A stretch of 64,000 nt of DNA from contig DEWY01000004.1 of the NCBI GenBank assembly GCA_002363865.1, positions 163,037 through 227,036 on the forward strand. The letters are read 5' to 3'. Shown here one piece after another: positions 8,415-17,762 of the stretch; position 1 is the first letter of the stretch; every line of letters starts with the position of its first letter. The stretch is from Caulobacteraceae bacterium UBA3198 (lineage in GTDB: Bacteria > Pseudomonadota > Alphaproteobacteria > Caulobacterales > Caulobacteraceae). A program made the translations under genes and the position numbers. Under the pieces are notes generated by a model that was not told where the DNA came from, ran no database searches, and saw only the letters and a list, made by a program, of their open reading frames with translations.

Positions 8415-9953
8415 CTAGGATTTCTTGAAGGGATTGACGCCCGGCGGCAGACCGCCGCCGAGGCCGGGAAGTTTAGGAAGGCCGCCGCCGAGGCCGCCGA
8501 GACCCGGACCGCCGAGACCGGCGAGGCGCGCCTTGGCCTCCTCGATCTCCTGCGGGCTGGGGGCCTTGCCGCCGCCCATGGCCTTCATGCGGGCCATGTC
8601 GGCCCCGCCTGCGCCGGTCAGCATGCCCGCCATCTTGGCGAAACCCTTGCCCCCGTCGCGGCTCATCATCTTGAAGGCGTCGGCCATCTGGCGGTGCTGT
8701 TTCAGGAGCCGGTTGACCTCGGCCACCTCGACGCCGGCGCCCTTGGCGATGCGGCGCTTGCGCGAGGCCTGCAGGATATCGGGCTTCTTGCGCTCGATCC
8801 TGGTCATGGACGAGATGATCGCCGCCTGACGGTCCAGGGTCTTGTCCGAAACATTGGCCTCGGCCATCTGCTTCTTCATCTTTTGGACGCCGGGCAGGAA
8901 GCCCATCAGGCCCTCCATGCCACCCATCTTCTTCATCTGGGCGAACTGGTCGGCCATCATGTCCAGGTCGAACTGGCCCTTGGCCAGCTTCTTGGCCATG
9001 ACCTCGGCCTTGGCCTGGTCAAAGTCCTGGGCCGCCTTCTCCACCAGGGCGACCACGTCCCCCTGACCGAGGATCCGGCCGGCCACCCGGCGGGCGTCAA
9101 AGACGTCCAGACCGTCGATCTTTTCCGAGACGCCCAGGAACTTGATCGGCAGGCCGGTGACCGCCCGCATGGACAGCGCCGCGCCGCCGCGGCCGTCGCC
9201 GTCCGAGCGGGTCAGCACCAGGCCGGTGAGCGGCAGGCGTTCATGGAAGGCCTTGGCGGTGCGCACCGCATCCTGGCCGGTCAGCGCATCAGCCACCAGC
9301 AGGGTCTCGGACGGGCTGGCGATCTTTGCGATCTCGGCCGCCTCGGCCATCATCGCCTCGTCCAGCGTCGTGCGGCCGGCGGTGTCGAGGATCAGGACGT
9401 CATAGCCCTGCAGCTTGGCGGCAGACAGCGCGCGCCGGGCGATATCCGGCGCCGACTGGCCGGCCACGATGGGCAGGCTGTCGACGCCCGCCTGGGTCGC
9501 CAGCGTCGCCAGCTGCTCCATGGCCGCCGGACGACGGGTGTCCAGCGAGGCCAGCAAGACCTTCTTGCGTTCCCGGGCCAGGCGCAGGGCCAGGCGGCCG
9601 GCGGTGGTGGTCTTACCCGAGCCCTGCAGGCCGGCCATCATCATGACCGTGGGGGGATTGAGGGAGAGGTTCAGCCCCTCGACCTCTTCGCCGCCCAGCA
9701 TCTCCACCAGGCCGTCATAGGTGATCTTGATCACCTGGTCGGTGGGACGGACCGAGCGCAGCACCTCTTCGCCCGAGGCGCGCTCCTTGGCCTTGGCGAT
9801 GAAGTCTCGCACCACCGGCAGGGCCACATCGGCCTCCAGCAGGGCGATGCGGACCTCGCGCAGGGCCTCGTCGATGTGCTTTTCAGACAGCACGCCGTGG
9901 CCCGACAGACGGTCGAATACCCCGGAAAGCCGTTCAGAAAGTGCGTCGAACAT
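8415..9953 (-). CDS. ffh: Signal recognition particle protein Ffh
   Basis: SRP54-family GTPase that binds 4.5S RNA and signal sequences and docks with FtsY for co-translational membrane targeting. The 512-residue layout is: N domain 1-90, G domain 95-300 with P-loop GLQGSGKTT and DTAGRTTLDE, and a Met-rich M domain about 320-450 (MMADQFAQMKKMGGMEGLMG). The C-terminus is a Gly/Pro/Leu-rich tail ending FKKS. The SD GGGAG lies upstream of the ATG at 9953. First gene of the ffh-rpsP-rimM group. Confidence 0.96.
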   Translation of the reverse strand: MFDALSERLSGVFDRLSGHGVLSEKHIDEALREVRIALLEADVALPVVRDFIAKAKERASGEEVLRSVRPTDQVIKITYDGLVEMLGGEEVEGLNLSLNPPTVMMMAGLQGSGKTTTAGRLALRLARERKKVLLASLDTRRPAAMEQLATLATQAGVDSLPIVAGQSAPDIARRALSAAKLQGYDVLILDTAGRTTLDEAMMAEAAEIAKIASPSETLLVADALTGQDAVRTAKAFHERLPLTGLVLTRSDGDGRGGAALSMRAVTGLPIKFLGVSEKIDGLDVFDARRVAGRILGQGDVVALVEKAAQDFDQAKAEVMAKKLAKGQFDLDMMADQFAQMKKMGGMEGLMGFLPGVQKMKKQMAEANVSDKTLDRQAAIISSMTRIERKKPDILQASRKRRIAKGAGVEVAEVNRLLKQHRQMADAFKMMSRDGGKGFAKMAGMLTGAGGADMARMKAMGGGKAPSPQEIEEAKARLAGLGGPGLGGLGGGLPKLPGLGGGLPPGVNPFKKS

Positions 9954-10047
9954 TCAAACTCCCATGGGGTGACCACGTCACGCCCGCTGTCTTCCGGCCC
10001 CAAGGCGCCCCTGCGAACAGGAAAACCATGAGCCCAAACGCGATCAA

Positions 10048-10075
10048 CCCCCGTGGACGATCACGTCGACGGGGG
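10048..10075. other. Hairpin in the ffh-eda intergenic region
   Basis: CCCCCGT-g-GAC-GATCAC-GTC-g-ACGGGGG forms a 7+3-bp stem with one G/G mismatch. It lies between the ffh start (9953) and the eda stop (10176), both on the minus strand. There is no T-run on either side. The rest of the 222-bp gap shows nothing recognisable beyond the likely ffh promoter. Confidence 0.35.
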
Positions 10076-10175
10076 GCCTCGCCGCCCTCGTCCCATATGG
10101 TGATGGGGGTCGTGGCGGGGGAGGGCGCTGACCGAGGTTGCGCCGGAAGGGCGCGCTTATGCGCCTGTGGATGCT

Positions 10176-10817
10176 TTAGGTCAAGATCGCGGGGGTTGGC
10201 CGGGCCCGGGCCAGGGCCGCCGCGGCGCGGGCCAGCTCGGTGATGCGGTCCCAGTCACCGGCCGCCACGGCGTCCTTGGGCGCCACCCAGGAGCCGCCGA
10301 TACAGGCCACATTGGGCTGCTTCAGATAGTCCGGCGCCCCCGCCGCATCGATGCCGCCGGTGGGGCAGAAGACCGCCTGGGGGAAGGGGCTGGCCAGGGC
10401 CTTCAGCAGGCCGACGCCGCCGACCACGCTGGCCGGGAACAGCTTGAAGGCGGTGAATCCGTGTTCCATGCCCGCCATCAGCTCGGTGACCGTGGCGATC
10501 CCGGGCAACAGGGGGATGGGCCCCTCCAACCCCTCGCCGGGGATCAGGCCCGGACTGACGGCGAAGCGGGCGCCGGCCCGGGCGGCGGCCTGACGGGCGG
10601 TGGCCGAGGTGACCGTGCCGGCGCCGACCACGGCGTCTTCCACCTCGCCGGCGATGGCGGCGATGGCGTCCAGGGCGGCAGGCGTGCGCAGGGTGACCTC
10701 AAGGGCGAAGAGACCGCCCCTAGTCAGGGCGTGGGCCAGGGGGACGGCGTCAGCCGCGTCTTCAATGATCAGCACCGGGACCACCGGGGCCAGGGCCATG
10801 ATATCGTCGAGGGTCAC
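10176..10817 (-). CDS. eda: KDPG aldolase (2-dehydro-3-deoxy-phosphogluconate aldolase)
   Basis: Cleaves KDPG to pyruvate and glyceraldehyde-3-phosphate, the last specific step of the Entner-Doudoroff pathway. The 213-residue class I aldolase has the conserved Glu in LEVTLRTPAALDAI, GAGTV, the Schiff-base Lys in AFKLFPASVVGG, and CPTGGID. It overlaps the glk stop by 4 bp (10814-10817) and is the last gene of pyk-pgl-edd-glk-eda. Confidence 0.95.
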   Translation of the reverse strand: MTLDDIMALAPVVPVLIIEDAADAVPLAHALTRGGLFALEVTLRTPAALDAIAAIAGEVEDAVVGAGTVTSATARQAAARAGARFAVSPGLIPGEGLEGPIPLLPGIATVTELMAGMEHGFTAFKLFPASVVGGVGLLKALASPFPQAVFCPTGGIDAAGAPDYLKQPNVACIGGSWVAPKDAVAAGDWDRITELARAAAALARARPTPAILT

Positions 10818-11788
10818 AGGCGCACCCCTTCCAGCTGGGCCAGTTCCCGGCTGCAGCCCACCAGGGCGGCATAGGGATGGGTGATCAGATAGGTGGGGAT
10901 TTCACGCACATAGTCGCTCAGGCGGCCCTTGGCCTCGAAACGGTCTCGGAAGCCCCCGGACATCAGGCGCTCGCCCATGCGCGGGGCGATGCCGCCGCTC
11001 ACATAGACGCCGCCTCGGGCGCCATGGGTCAGGGCGAGGTCCCCGGCCACCCCGCCGAGAATGGCGCAGAACCGGTCCAGCACCGCCCCGGCCACAGGGT
11101 CGCCGCCATCGGCGGCCTCGACCACCGCCCGCTCGTCGGCCAGCTCCGGCGTGCGGCCGGCCAGGTCTTCCAGCGCGAGGTAGAGGTCATAGAGCCCCTG
11201 GCCCGACAGGACCCGTTCCACCGAGACTCGCCCATAGAGCCCCTGCAGCCGGCGCCAGACATGGGCCTCAACCTCGTCATGGGGGGCGAAGCCCGCATGG
11301 CCGCCCTCGGTGGCCACGGCGATGTCCACATGTTGGGACCGGGCCACGGCGCCCACCCCGAACCCCGTGCCGGCGCCCAGGACGACGATCGGGCAGGTGG
11401 GCGCCCCGCGCCGTTCCGGGCCGATCTGACGCAGGTCGGCGGCCGCCAGGACGGGGGCGGCCATGGCCTGGGCGGCGAAATCATTGATCAGCTTGATGGC
11501 GTCGAAGCCGAAGCCGGCGATCAGGTCGGTTTCGGAGACCTGCCAGTCGAGATTGGTGAACTCGATCTCGCCATCGACCACCGGGCCGGCCACGGCCAGC
11601 ACCGCCTTGGCCGGTCTGCGCTTGCCGGCCGTCTCGGCCAGATAGACTTCGATGATTTCGTCCAGGGCGCCGTAGTCGGCGCAGATATAGGTCTTGGTGT
11701 TGCGCAGATGGCCTTCGCCATCGACCAGGGCGAACCGGGCGTTGGTGCCGCCCACATCCCCCACAAGGCCGGCATAGATCACGCCCAT
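10814..11788 (-). CDS. glk: Glucokinase
   Basis: ATP-dependent phosphorylation of glucose to glucose-6-phosphate. The 324-residue protein belongs to the bacterial Glk family: phosphate-binding LVGDVGGTNARFALVD at the N-terminus, the catalytic Asp in LINDFAAQAMA near residue 105, GAGTGFGVGAV, EGGHAGFAP and, near the C-terminus, the adenosine motif GGVYVSGGIAPRM. The start shares one base with the edd stop and the 3' end overlaps eda, so expression is tightly coupled. Confidence 0.94.
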   Translation of the reverse strand: MGVIYAGLVGDVGGTNARFALVDGEGHLRNTKTYICADYGALDEIIEVYLAETAGKRRPAKAVLAVAGPVVDGEIEFTNLDWQVSETDLIAGFGFDAIKLINDFAAQAMAAPVLAAADLRQIGPERRGAPTCPIVVLGAGTGFGVGAVARSQHVDIAVATEGGHAGFAPHDEVEAHVWRRLQGLYGRVSVERVLSGQGLYDLYLALEDLAGRTPELADERAVVEAADGGDPVAGAVLDRFCAILGGVAGDLALTHGARGGVYVSGGIAPRMGERLMSGGFRDRFEAKGRLSDYVREIPTYLITHPYAALVGCSRELAQLEGVRL

Positions 11789-13608
11789 CAGGCCACCTCT
11801 TCAAACAGAACCGAGGCGCCCGCCTCGGCCGGACCAGCCGCCCGGCGCATCCAGCCGAACAGCTCGCGGCCAAATCCCCGGGCGTGAACCGGGGCCTGGG
11901 CCGCCGGCCGCGCCGCCAGGACGGCGGGATCGACCTTGATCTCCAGCCGGCCCTGTAGCGCATCCACCAGGATCATGTCGCCATCCTGCACCTTGGCCAG
12001 GGCGCCGCCGTCGGCGGCCTCCGGGCTCACATGGATGGCGGCCGGCGCCTTGCCCGAGGCGCCGGACATCCGCCCGTCGGTGACCAGGGCCACCTTCAGA
12101 CCCCGGTCGAGCAACAGGACCAGGGTGGGCGTGAGGCTGTGCAACTCGGGCATGCCGTTGGCCTTGGGGCCCTGGAAGCGGACCACGGCGACGAAATCCT
12201 CCGTCAGCTCCCCGCGGCGGAAGGCCTCCAGCAGATCGTCCTGATCTTCGAACACCTTGGCCGGCGCCTCGACCACCAGATGCTCGGCCTTGACCGCCGA
12301 GGTCTTCATCACCGCCCGGCCGAGCCCCCCGGCCATCAGCCGCAACCCTCCCTCCGGCTGGAAGGGGTCATCGATAGGCCGCAGGATGTCGCGGTTGAGG
12401 GACTGCGTCGGCCCCTCCCGCCAGACCAGGGCGCCGTCCTCCAGGAAGGGTTCGCGCTGATATGCCCGCAGGCCGCCGCCGGCTACGGTGACCACGTCCT
12501 CATGGGCGAGGCCCGCGTCGAGCAGCTGGCGGATGACAAAGGCCATGCCGCCGGCCGCCTGGAAGGCGTTCACGTCCTCCGACCCATTGGGATAGACCTT
12601 GACGATCAGCGGGACGACCCGGGACAGGTCGTCGAAATCGGCCCAGGTCAGCTGAATCCCGGCCGCCCGGGCGATGGCCACCATGTGCAGGGTGTGGTTG
12701 GTCGAGCCGCCGGTGGCCATCAGGCCGACCATGGCGTTGACCATGGCCTTCTCGTCCACCACCTGGGCCATGGGCGTATAGGCCTCAGTCCCGGCGATGA
12801 TCTCCACCGCCCGCTTCGCCGCCGCCGCCGTCAGAGCCTCGCGCAGGGGCGTATGGGGATGGACAAAGGCCGCGCCCGGCAGGTGCAGGCCGGTCATCTC
12901 CATCATCATCTGGTTGGTGTTGGCCGTGCCATAGAAGGTGCAGGTGCCGGGCCCGTGATAGGACTTCATCTCGGAGTCCAGCAGCTCTTCGCGGCTGACC
13001 TTGCCCTCCGCGTAAAGACCGCGCACCCGGGCCTTCTCGGCGTTGGAGAGGCCCGAGGTCATCGGGCCTCCGGGGACGAAGATCACCGGCAGGTGGCCAA
13101 AGGCCAGGGCGCCCATGGTCAGGCCCGGCACGATCTTGTCGCAGATGCCCAGCATCAGGCCGGCGTCAAAGGCGTCGTGAGTCAGCGCAATGCCTGTCGA
13201 CATGGCGATCACGTCCCGGGAAAACAGGGACAGCTCCATGCCCGGACGGCCCTGCGTCACCCCATCACACATGGCCGGCACGCCGCCGGCCACCTGGGCT
13301 GTGGCGCCTACAGTTTCCGCCGCCGCACGGATCACGTCGGGAAACCGCTCATAGGGCTGATGGGCCGAGAGCATGTCGTTATAGGCCGTGACGATGGCCA
13401 GGTTGGGCGCTGTCGGATTGCGCATCCGCGCCTTACCGTCTTCGGGCAGGGCCGCGAAGGCGTGGGCGAAGTTGGCGCAGGACAGCTTGGCCCGCCCGGG
13501 GCCCGAACGCTGAGCGGCGTCGATCTGGGCCAGATAGGCGGCCCGGCTCTCGCGGCTGCGGGCGATGATCCTGTCGGTGACCTCGGCGACGACCGGGTGA
13601 ATGGGCAT
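11788..13608 (-). CDS. edd: 6-phosphogluconate dehydratase
   Basis: Iron-sulfur dehydratase converting 6-phosphogluconate to KDPG. The 606-residue length fits Edd (about 600) of the IlvD/Edd family. The expected cluster and metal motifs are seen: LSCANFAH, AMCDGVTQGRPGMELSLFSRD, GICDKIVPG, and the substrate-binding ATGGSTNHTLH. The C-terminal IlvD/Edd domain has DGRMSGASGKAPAAIH. It starts 10 bp after pgl and abuts glk. Confidence 0.96.
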   Translation of the reverse strand: MPIHPVVAEVTDRIIARSRESRAAYLAQIDAAQRSGPGRAKLSCANFAHAFAALPEDGKARMRNPTAPNLAIVTAYNDMLSAHQPYERFPDVIRAAAETVGATAQVAGGVPAMCDGVTQGRPGMELSLFSRDVIAMSTGIALTHDAFDAGLMLGICDKIVPGLTMGALAFGHLPVIFVPGGPMTSGLSNAEKARVRGLYAEGKVSREELLDSEMKSYHGPGTCTFYGTANTNQMMMEMTGLHLPGAAFVHPHTPLREALTAAAAKRAVEIIAGTEAYTPMAQVVDEKAMVNAMVGLMATGGSTNHTLHMVAIARAAGIQLTWADFDDLSRVVPLIVKVYPNGSEDVNAFQAAGGMAFVIRQLLDAGLAHEDVVTVAGGGLRAYQREPFLEDGALVWREGPTQSLNRDILRPIDDPFQPEGGLRLMAGGLGRAVMKTSAVKAEHLVVEAPAKVFEDQDDLLEAFRRGELTEDFVAVVRFQGPKANGMPELHSLTPTLVLLLDRGLKVALVTDGRMSGASGKAPAAIHVSPEAADGGALAKVQDGDMILVDALQGRLEIKVDPAVLAARPAAQAPVHARGFGRELFGWMRRAAGPAEAGASVLFEEVA

Positions 13609-13618
13609 GGCGGCTCCT

Positions 13619-14302
13619 TCAGGGCGTCCAGAGAACCCGCACCGGGACGCGGTCCTGGGTCAGAAGCGCGGCGACCGGCAGGTCAGCGCCGGCGAGGGCG
13701 CGCTCAACAACCCGCCGTTTCTCCGCGCCAGCGACCAGAATGAGAATAGACTTGGACTGTAACAACGCCGCCAGGGTCAGGGTGATCCGCGGAAGGGGCG
13801 GATCGCCGATCGCCTGATCGAACCCCAGGCACATCCGCCCCCCATCCGGGTCCATGGCGGCCTCCAGCCCGACGGCGCCTGGGATCAGCGAGGCCACATG
13901 GCCATCTGGTCCCATGCCCAGGAGGGTGGCGTGGAAGGGCGCTAGCGCCGCGACCTCGGCTTCGGCCGCCGCGGCGCAGGCGGCGGCGTCAGGCGCCTCG
14001 CGCCAGAGGGGGATGAACCGGGCCGCCGCCGCCTGAGCGTTCAGGAGCCGCGAAACCACCAGTCCCTGGTTGGACGCCGGATGGTCGGGGGGGATGAACC
14101 GCTCGTCCGACAGGGTGACGTCCACCCGGCTCCAGTCCAGGGCGGTCTGGCTCAGCCGGTCATAGACCAGCCCTGGCGAGCGTCCGCCGGTGACCACCAG
14201 CCGGCCGCGTCCTCCGCCGGCGATGGCCGCCGAAAGGGCCTCGACCACGGCGCTGGCCGCAGCGTCCGCCAGGGCTTCAGGGGTCCCGAAGGTCTCGATC
14301 AT
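13619..14302 (-). CDS. pgl: 6-phosphogluconolactonase
   Basis: Hydrolyses 6-phosphoglucono-lactone to 6-phosphogluconate. The 227-residue NagB/Pgl-type fold has GRLVVTGGRSPGLVYDRL, the DERFIPPDHPASNQG loop, and GMGPDGHVASLIPG with the conserved His. It is 57 bp after pyk and 10 bp before edd. In many proteobacteria zwf precedes pgl; here pyk takes that place. Confidence 0.93.
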   Translation of the reverse strand: MIETFGTPEALADAAASAVVEALSAAIAGGGRGRLVVTGGRSPGLVYDRLSQTALDWSRVDVTLSDERFIPPDHPASNQGLVVSRLLNAQAAAARFIPLWREAPDAAACAAAAEAEVAALAPFHATLLGMGPDGHVASLIPGAVGLEAAMDPDGGRMCLGFDQAIGDPPLPRITLTLAALLQSKSILILVAGAEKRRVVERALAGADLPVAALLTQDRVPVRVLWTP

Positions 14303-14359
14303 GCCCCCTTCTAGTCCCTTGGCCGCAGCCTTGCAGCCCCAACCGGACGGGACGGCGGC

Positions 14360-15778
14360 CTATCGGCGTGGAACGTGGGCCAGGCGCAGGATGTTGGCGG
14401 CGCCGGGCGAGCCCATGGGCAGACCGGCCAGGATCAGGATGCGGCGCCCCGCCGCCGCCAGGCCCAGGTCCCGGGCGATCTCGGTGGCGATCTTGGCCAG
14501 GGACTCAGAATCCGTCGGCTGGGGCACGACGCGGGCCTCCACCCCCCAGGTCAGAGCCAGGCGTCGGGCGACCTCCACATGGGGTGTGAGCGCCAGGGCC
14601 GGCTGCAGGGGCCGTTCGCGGGCCAGGCGCAGCGCCGTCTGGCCGGTGGTGGTGAAGCTCGCCAGGCAGACGATGGACGGCCCTTGCGCGGCCCGGCCGG
14701 CGGCGGCCACCAGGGCGTCGGCGTCGGCGTCCTCGATAGGATACTCCGCCGCCATCAGCTCGGGCCAACGGGGGTCGCGCTCCACCCGGCAGATGATGCG
14801 GTCCATGATCGACACCGCCTCCAGGGGAAAATCCCCGGCGGCGGTTTCGGCCGACAGCATCAAGGCGTCGGCGCCCTCATAGACCGCGCCCGCCACATCG
14901 GAGGCCTCGGCCCTCGTCGGCGTCGGCGCGCTGGTCATGGATTCCAGCATCTGGGTGGCGACGATCACCGGCAGGCCCCGGGTGCGGCAGGCGCGGATCA
15001 GGGCCTTCTGCACCACCGGCACGTCCTCGGGCGCCAGCTCCACCCCAAGGTCGCCGCGGGCCACCATCACCCCGTCACAGAGGTCGAGAATCTCGTCCAG
15101 GGCGTCCAGGGCGGCGGGCTTTTCGATCTTGGCCAGGACCGCGGCCCGACCCTGGACCAGCTGGCGCAGCTCGGCCATGTCGGCGGCCCGCTGGACGAAG
15201 GACAGCGCCACCCAGTCCACCCCCTGATCCAGGGCGAAGGCCAGGTCCTTGCGGTCCTTGGGCGTCAGGGCCGGGATGGGGATCGGGTGGCCGGGCAGGT
15301 TCAGGCCCTTGTGGTTGGACAGGGTCTCGCCGACCACCACCTCGGTCTCGGCGAAGTCCTTGCCGTGGCGCACCACCCGCAGGCGCACCCGGCCGTCGTC
15401 GATCAGGATGTCGGCGCCGACCTTCACCGCCGCCAGGATTTCCGGATGCGGCGCGCAGACCCGTGTCGCGTCGCCGAGGGCGGGGTCGAGATCGAGGCGA
15501 AAGGCCTGCCCGGGGCGGATCGAGACCGGCCCGTCGGCGAACCGACCCAGGCGCAGCTTGGGGCCCTGCAGGTCGGCCAGCACGGCGAGCGGCCGGCCGA
15601 CGGCCGCCTCGGCGCCGCGCACCGTGGCGATGGCCTGGGCGTGATCCTCGTGCGCCCCGTGGCTGAAATTCACCCGGAAGACGTCGGCGCCCGCCCGGGC
15701 CAGGGCCTCGATCTGCTCAGGGCTGCGGCTGGCGGGGCCCAGTGTGGCGACGATACGGGCGCGTCGGGCTCGAATCAT
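14360..15778 (-). CDS. pyk: Pyruvate kinase
   Basis: Converts phosphoenolpyruvate and ADP to pyruvate and ATP. The 472-residue protein starts at the ATG at 15778 (MIRARRARIVATLGPASR), preceded by GGGGAA; longer readings add non-homologous sequence. Motifs: RVNFSHGAHEDH, ADLQGPKLRLG, the catalytic-Lys region AKIEKPAAL, GDLGVELAPEDVP and ATQMLESM. It heads the ED gene group and is divergent from the glucoamylase gene across a 157-bp gap. Confidence 0.95.
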   Translation of the reverse strand: MIRARRARIVATLGPASRSPEQIEALARAGADVFRVNFSHGAHEDHAQAIATVRGAEAAVGRPLAVLADLQGPKLRLGRFADGPVSIRPGQAFRLDLDPALGDATRVCAPHPEILAAVKVGADILIDDGRVRLRVVRHGKDFAETEVVVGETLSNHKGLNLPGHPIPIPALTPKDRKDLAFALDQGVDWVALSFVQRAADMAELRQLVQGRAAVLAKIEKPAALDALDEILDLCDGVMVARGDLGVELAPEDVPVVQKALIRACRTRGLPVIVATQMLESMTSAPTPTRAEASDVAGAVYEGADALMLSAETAAGDFPLEAVSIMDRIICRVERDPRWPELMAAEYPIEDADADALVAAAGRAAQGPSIVCLASFTTTGQTALRLARERPLQPALALTPHVEVARRLALTWGVEARVVPQPTDSESLAKIATEIARDLGLAAAGRRILILAGLPMGSPGAANILRLAHVPRR

Positions 15779-15903
15779 GGGTTCCCCGTTTGGCCGTGGA
15801 CCCCGCACGGGGCCAAGATGGCGGTGAGTCGCTTGGCGCGGCCAGGTCCACAGCTTAGCAAACGGCGCCCGCACGCCGTCGAGAATAAAGAGGACGCAGA
15901 CCC

Positions 15904-15939
15904 ATGCGACATAACTCCCGCGAGGCCCAGCTCCTGTGA
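15904..15939 (+). CDS. Short leader ORF coupled to the glucoamylase start
   Basis: An 11-codon ORF (MRHNSREAQLL) begins at an ATG preceded by AGAGGA about 10 nt upstream. Its TGA stop (15937-15939) overlaps the GTG start of the glucoamylase gene (15936-15938) as GTGA. This arrangement is characteristic of translational coupling. No regulatory codon run is obvious. Confidence 0.45.
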   Translation: MRHNSREAQLL

Positions 15940-17732
15940 TCCAGACCCTGGACCTGTTTCCCATCGGCAACTGTTCGGCCAGCGCGCTGATCGACCGGCA
16001 TGGGCGTTTCGTCTGGGGCTGCGTGCCCCGGGTGGATGGCGACCCCTTCTTCTCGGCGCTGCTCAGCGACCGCGATCCCGCTGACCGGGACGTCCAGGGC
16101 CTGTGGGATATCCAGGCCGACGGCCTGGCCCAGACCCGTCAGGCCTATCTGCGCAACACCCCGATCGTGCGCACCGAGCTGACCAACAAGGACGGCGAGA
16201 GCCTGGAAATCCTCGACTTCGCCCCCCGCTACCGGCAGTTCGGACGGATCTACCGGCCCATGGCCATGATCCGGCTGATCCGGCCGATCAACGGCGCCCC
16301 GCGCATCCGCATCCGCATGCGGCCCAGCGTCAACTGGGGCCAGGCCGCCGCCCGTCAGACCACTGGCTCCAACCACATCCGCTATGTGGGCGGCCCAACC
16401 ACCATGCGGCTGACCACCAACGCCCCGGTGAGCCACATCACCGAGGAGCGGCTGTTCCGACTGGAAGAGCCCATCGCCATGTTCCTCGGCCCCGATGAGG
16501 GGTTCGACGCCGATGTGATGGCCACCACCACCCGGATGCTGACCGAGACCACCCACTACTGGCGCGAATGGGTCCGCACCCTGTCGGTGCCGCTGGAGTG
16601 GCAGGAGGCGGTGATCCGCTCGGCCATCACGCTCAAGCTCTGCGCCTATGAGGAGACCGGCGCCATTGTCGCGGCGCTCACCACCTCGATCCCCGAGCAT
16701 GCGGAGTCCGGCCGCAACTGGGACTATCGCTACTGCTGGCTCAGGGACGCCTACTACGTGGTCCAGGCCCTGACCCGCCTGGGCGCCGCCGACATGCTGG
16801 AAAACTACCTGGCCTATCTGCGCAACCTGGTGGCCGAGGCGGGCGGGGGCCATGTGCAGCCGGTCTATGGGGTCGGGCTGGAGCCAGGCCTGACCGAGAA
16901 GATCGCCACCGCCCTGCCCGGCTATCGCGGCATGGGGCCGGTGCGCATCGGCAACCAGGCCCACGAGCATCTGCAGCACGACGTCTATGGGCAGATCATC
17001 CTGTCCACCGTCCAGGCCTTCTTCGATGAGCGCCTGTTGCGGCCGGCCACGGTGGAGGATTTCCGCGCCCTCGAACCCGTCGGCGAGCGGGCCTATGAGG
17101 TCTACGCCACGCCCGACGCCAGCCTGTGGGAGTTCCGCGGCCGGGAGGCGATCCACACCTATTCGGCGGTGATGTGCTGGGCGGCCTGCGACCGCCTGGG
17201 CAATGCGGCCGTGCAGCTGGGCCTGCTGGAGCGGGCGGCCCTGTGGAACGCCCGGGCCGATGAGATGCGCAAGGTCATCGAAGCGCGCGCCTATAACGAG
17301 GAGCTCGGCCGCTACGCCGCCACCTTCGACGGGGACGAGCTGGACGCCAGCCTCTTACAGCTGGTGGACGTGCGCTTCACCCCGGCCAGCGACCCGAAGA
17401 TGGCCGCCACCATCGCAGCCGTGGAGACGGGCCTGCGGCGGGGCCCCTACATGCTGCGCTACGCCCTGCCCGACGACTTCGGCGAGCCCAAGACGGCCTT
17501 CAACATCTGCACCTTCTGGCTGATCGAGGCCCTGCACCTCTGTGGCCGCAGCCAGGAGGCCCGGGAGCTGTTCGAGGAGATGCTGACGCGGCGCACGGCC
17601 GCAGGCCTCCTGTCGGAAGACATCTCCTTCGACGGGGATGAGCTATGGGGCAACTATCCCCAGACCTATTCCCTGGTCGGGCTGATCAACTGCGCGACGC
17701 TGCTATCCAAGCCCTGGGCGGCGGTGCGCTAA
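15936..17732 (+). CDS. GH15-family glucoamylase-like glycosidase
   Basis: A 598-residue glycoside hydrolase family 15 protein; members release glucose from alpha-glucans or hydrolyse trehalose. The N-terminal beta-sandwich covers about residues 1-200 (QTLDLFPIGNCSASALIDRHG) and the (alpha/alpha)6 catalytic domain about 215-590. Active-site regions are RNWDYRYCWLRDAYY and, near the C-terminus, LLSEDISFDGDELWGNYPQ with the expected acids. There is no signal peptide, so it is probably cytoplasmic. The start is GTG, coupled to a short leader ORF. Divergent from the ED genes; its product glucose would be the Glk substrate (inference). Confidence 0.9.
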   Translation: MIQTLDLFPIGNCSASALIDRHGRFVWGCVPRVDGDPFFSALLSDRDPADRDVQGLWDIQADGLAQTRQAYLRNTPIVRTELTNKDGESLEILDFAPRYRQFGRIYRPMAMIRLIRPINGAPRIRIRMRPSVNWGQAAARQTTGSNHIRYVGGPTTMRLTTNAPVSHITEERLFRLEEPIAMFLGPDEGFDADVMATTTRMLTETTHYWREWVRTLSVPLEWQEAVIRSAITLKLCAYEETGAIVAALTTSIPEHAESGRNWDYRYCWLRDAYYVVQALTRLGAADMLENYLAYLRNLVAEAGGGHVQPVYGVGLEPGLTEKIATALPGYRGMGPVRIGNQAHEHLQHDVYGQIILSTVQAFFDERLLRPATVEDFRALEPVGERAYEVYATPDASLWEFRGREAIHTYSAVMCWAACDRLGNAAVQLGLLERAALWNARADEMRKVIEARAYNEELGRYAATFDGDELDASLLQLVDVRFTPASDPKMAATIAAVETGLRRGPYMLRYALPDDFGEPKTAFNICTFWLIEALHLCGRSQEARELFEEMLTRRTAAGLLSEDISFDGDELWGNYPQTYSLVGLINCATLLSKPWAAVR

Positions 17733-17739
17733 AGCCGCC

Positions 17740-17762
17740 TCACCCCGCCGGCGGCGGGGTGA
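17740..17762. other. Strong hairpin at the convergent glucoamylase/amidase ends
   Basis: TCACCCCGCC-GGC-GGCGGGGTGA is a perfect 10-bp stem that begins exactly at the amidase stop codon (17742-17740) and covers its last codons. No T-run is present on either strand. It may protect 3' ends or help Rho-independent release weakly. Confidence 0.4.

Noticed and set aside
10048..10075. Strong hairpin considered as a terminator
   Set aside because: No T-run on either strand and no transcript end expected there; kept only as a structural feature.
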